From Bacillota bacterium (GTDB lineage Bacteria > Bacillota > Clostridia > Acetivibrionales > DSM-1351): a DNA stretch of 24,239 bases. Below the pieces are notes generated by a model, which searched no databases, was not told the origin of the DNA, and saw nothing but the letters and a program-made list of their open reading frames with translations. How positions within the stretch are numbered: position 1 is the stretch's first letter; the number at the start of each line of letters is the position of its first letter. Made by a program: the position numbers and the translations under genes. The stretch lies in contig JAEWOH010000059.1 in NCBI GenBank assembly GCA_023460955.1, positions 1-24,239 of the forward strand, in the 5' to 3' direction. This document shows, one piece after another, positions 23,326 through 24,239 of this stretch.

Positions 23326-24239
23326 GGCTCTTCCGCATATTTTAGTATAAGTGATTTATAAATATCCTTTTATGTTATATAATATATGTATAACTTTAGG
23401 AGATTTATGGCGATGGCTACGCATGATACCTTTAATTTGCAATGTTTTTATCCTGATACTATGAATATTATCAGCAGTTCAATAAATGATGGATTAATTC
23501 AACTAAGCATGAAATCAAATACTCATGAAGCGATTTGTCCAGCTTGTAAAAAGAAGTCATCAATTTATCACAGTACTTACCGCAGAAAAATACAAGACCT
23601 CCCCATACTTGGGAAAAAGGTTATACTTGATATAACTGCTTATAGGTATTATTGTGACAATACTGAATGTAAGCAAAAGGTTTTTGCTGAGGAATTGGGA
23701 GGGTTTGCCGGATGGTATAGACGGAAAACAGAACGACTGGAAGATATGATTATTACCATCGCTGTTAACACCAGTTGTGAGGGCTGCTCCCGAATATGTA
23801 ACCATATGGGAATTGATGTTAGCGGAGATGCAATAATCCGTTTAATAAAGAGATATTCTAAGAAACAAGAATCATTTCCAAGTGAAATTATTGGCATTGA
23901 TGATTGGGCATATAAAAAGGGACATACTTATGGCACCATAATTTGTGATGGAAAGACTCATAAACCTATAGATTTGCTTGATGGTCGTGACGGTAAAGAA
24001 CTGAAAAAATGGCTTCTAAACAACAAACATGTGAAAATAATTACAAGAGATCGTGCTAGTGCCTATGCAAAAGTAATATCCGAAGTATTGCCTGATGCAA
24101 TGCAAATTGCAGATCGGTTTCATCTCCATCAGAATCTATTAAATGCGATAAAGGATTCTTTTTCGAGAGAACTGCCAAATAAAATTGAAATTTCTGAAGC
24201 TGCTACTGATTCTCAGGCAGAGAAAGTTAAGCCTAGCGA
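23326..24239 (+). mobile_element. ISL3-family insertion sequence, left part
   Basis: The left end GGCTCTTCCGCATATTTTAG (23326-23345) matches the GG(C/T)TCTT-type terminal inverted repeats of the ISL3 (IS204/IS1001/IS1096/IS1165) family. A leader of about 80 bp with TATAAT-like sequence precedes the transposase gene. The right end, with its inverted repeat and 8-bp target duplication, lies beyond the window. Confidence 0.75.
23407..24239 (+). CDS. ISL3-family transposase, partial (runs off the window)
   Basis: 277 codons are visible and open to the last base. AGGAG lies 4 nt before the ATG at 23407; the ATG at 23413 (10 nt) is an alternative. The N-terminal zinc-finger region has C44/C47 (CPAC) and C83/C88 (YYCDNTEC), as in zf-ISL3. 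A helix-turn-helix region follows at about 115-150. The DDE catalytic domain begins at about 160: IGIDDWAYKKGHTYGTI gives the first Asp (D164 or D165), and ITRDRASAYA the second (D215). The final Glu lies beyond the window. The frame is intact, so the element may be active. Confidence 0.92.
   Translation, partial: MAMATHDTFNLQCFYPDTMNIISSSINDGLIQLSMKSNTHEAICPACKKKSSIYHSTYRRKIQDLPILGKKVILDITAYRYYCDNTECKQKVFAEELGGFAGWYRRKTERLEDMIITIAVNTSCEGCSRICNHMGIDVSGDAIIRLIKRYSKKQESFPSEIIGIDDWAYKKGHTYGTIICDGKTHKPIDLLDGRDGKELKKWLLNNKHVKIITRDRASAYAKVISEVLPDAMQIADRFHLHQNLLNAIKDSFSRELPNKIEISEAATDSQAEKVKPS

Overview
The window looks like a chromosomal accessory region of a low-GC Clostridium-type firmicute. The evidence is AT-rich spacers, strong AGGAGG ribosome-binding sites, frequent TTG starts and AT-ending codons. 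A secreted GH11 xylanase and a peptidoglycan-binding NlpC/P60 protein suggest a plant-fibre-degrading, Ruminiclostridium-like organism. The species assignment is inference. I see no rRNA, tRNA, CRISPR array or prophage module.

Layout. 0.3-2.7 kb (+): a membrane-anchored cell-wall hydrolase with four peptidoglycan-binding repeats, then a Gln-rich low-complexity protein, each followed by a clear hairpin terminator. 2.8-4.5 kb (-): HD phosphohydrolase, VOC-fold protein and a DUF3267-like membrane zincin. 4.65-6.4 kb (-): a SUMF1/FGE-domain lipoprotein and the GH11 xylanase. The xylanase is bracketed by a 36-bp inverted repeat (33/36 identical), and each arm reads from its first base as a ten-residue ORF. 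7.0-8.05 kb (-): a PlsC-like acyltransferase with a large insertion. 8.3-9.2 kb (+): a PadR/DUF1048 operon with an operator-like dyad and an ATGA-coupled 53-residue ORF. 9.25-10.4 kb (-): GNAT and nucleotidyltransferase pair, resistance-like. 10.5-13.9 kb (-): a tightly overlapping operon of ECF-like sigma factor, membrane protein, ABC ATPase and ABC-2 permease.

14.1-17.5 kb (-): a decaying patch. It holds a GNAT pseudogene with an internal deletion, an SDR/epimerase, a Cys-rich DUF6144-like protein, a second GNAT pseudogene (5' truncated, in-frame TGA) fused at a probable deletion junction to a truncated hypothetical gene, and a tail-anchored small protein. 17.7-20.6 kb: a MerR regulator divergent from a two-domain enoate-reductase-type flavoenzyme, with a 19-bp-spacer MerR-type promoter between them. 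20.9-23.0 kb (-): Nudix hydrolase, nucleoside-deoxyribosyltransferase-like protein and class-C beta-lactamase-fold serine hydrolase. 23.28 kb to the end: an IS21-like terminus apparently interrupted by an ISL3-family element whose transposase runs off the window.

Most genes are single-function stress, resistance or metabolite-repair genes with their own regulators. The pseudogenes and IS ends show that the region turns over. The most unusual local structure is the inverted-repeat-bounded xylanase segment with its short-ORF leader.
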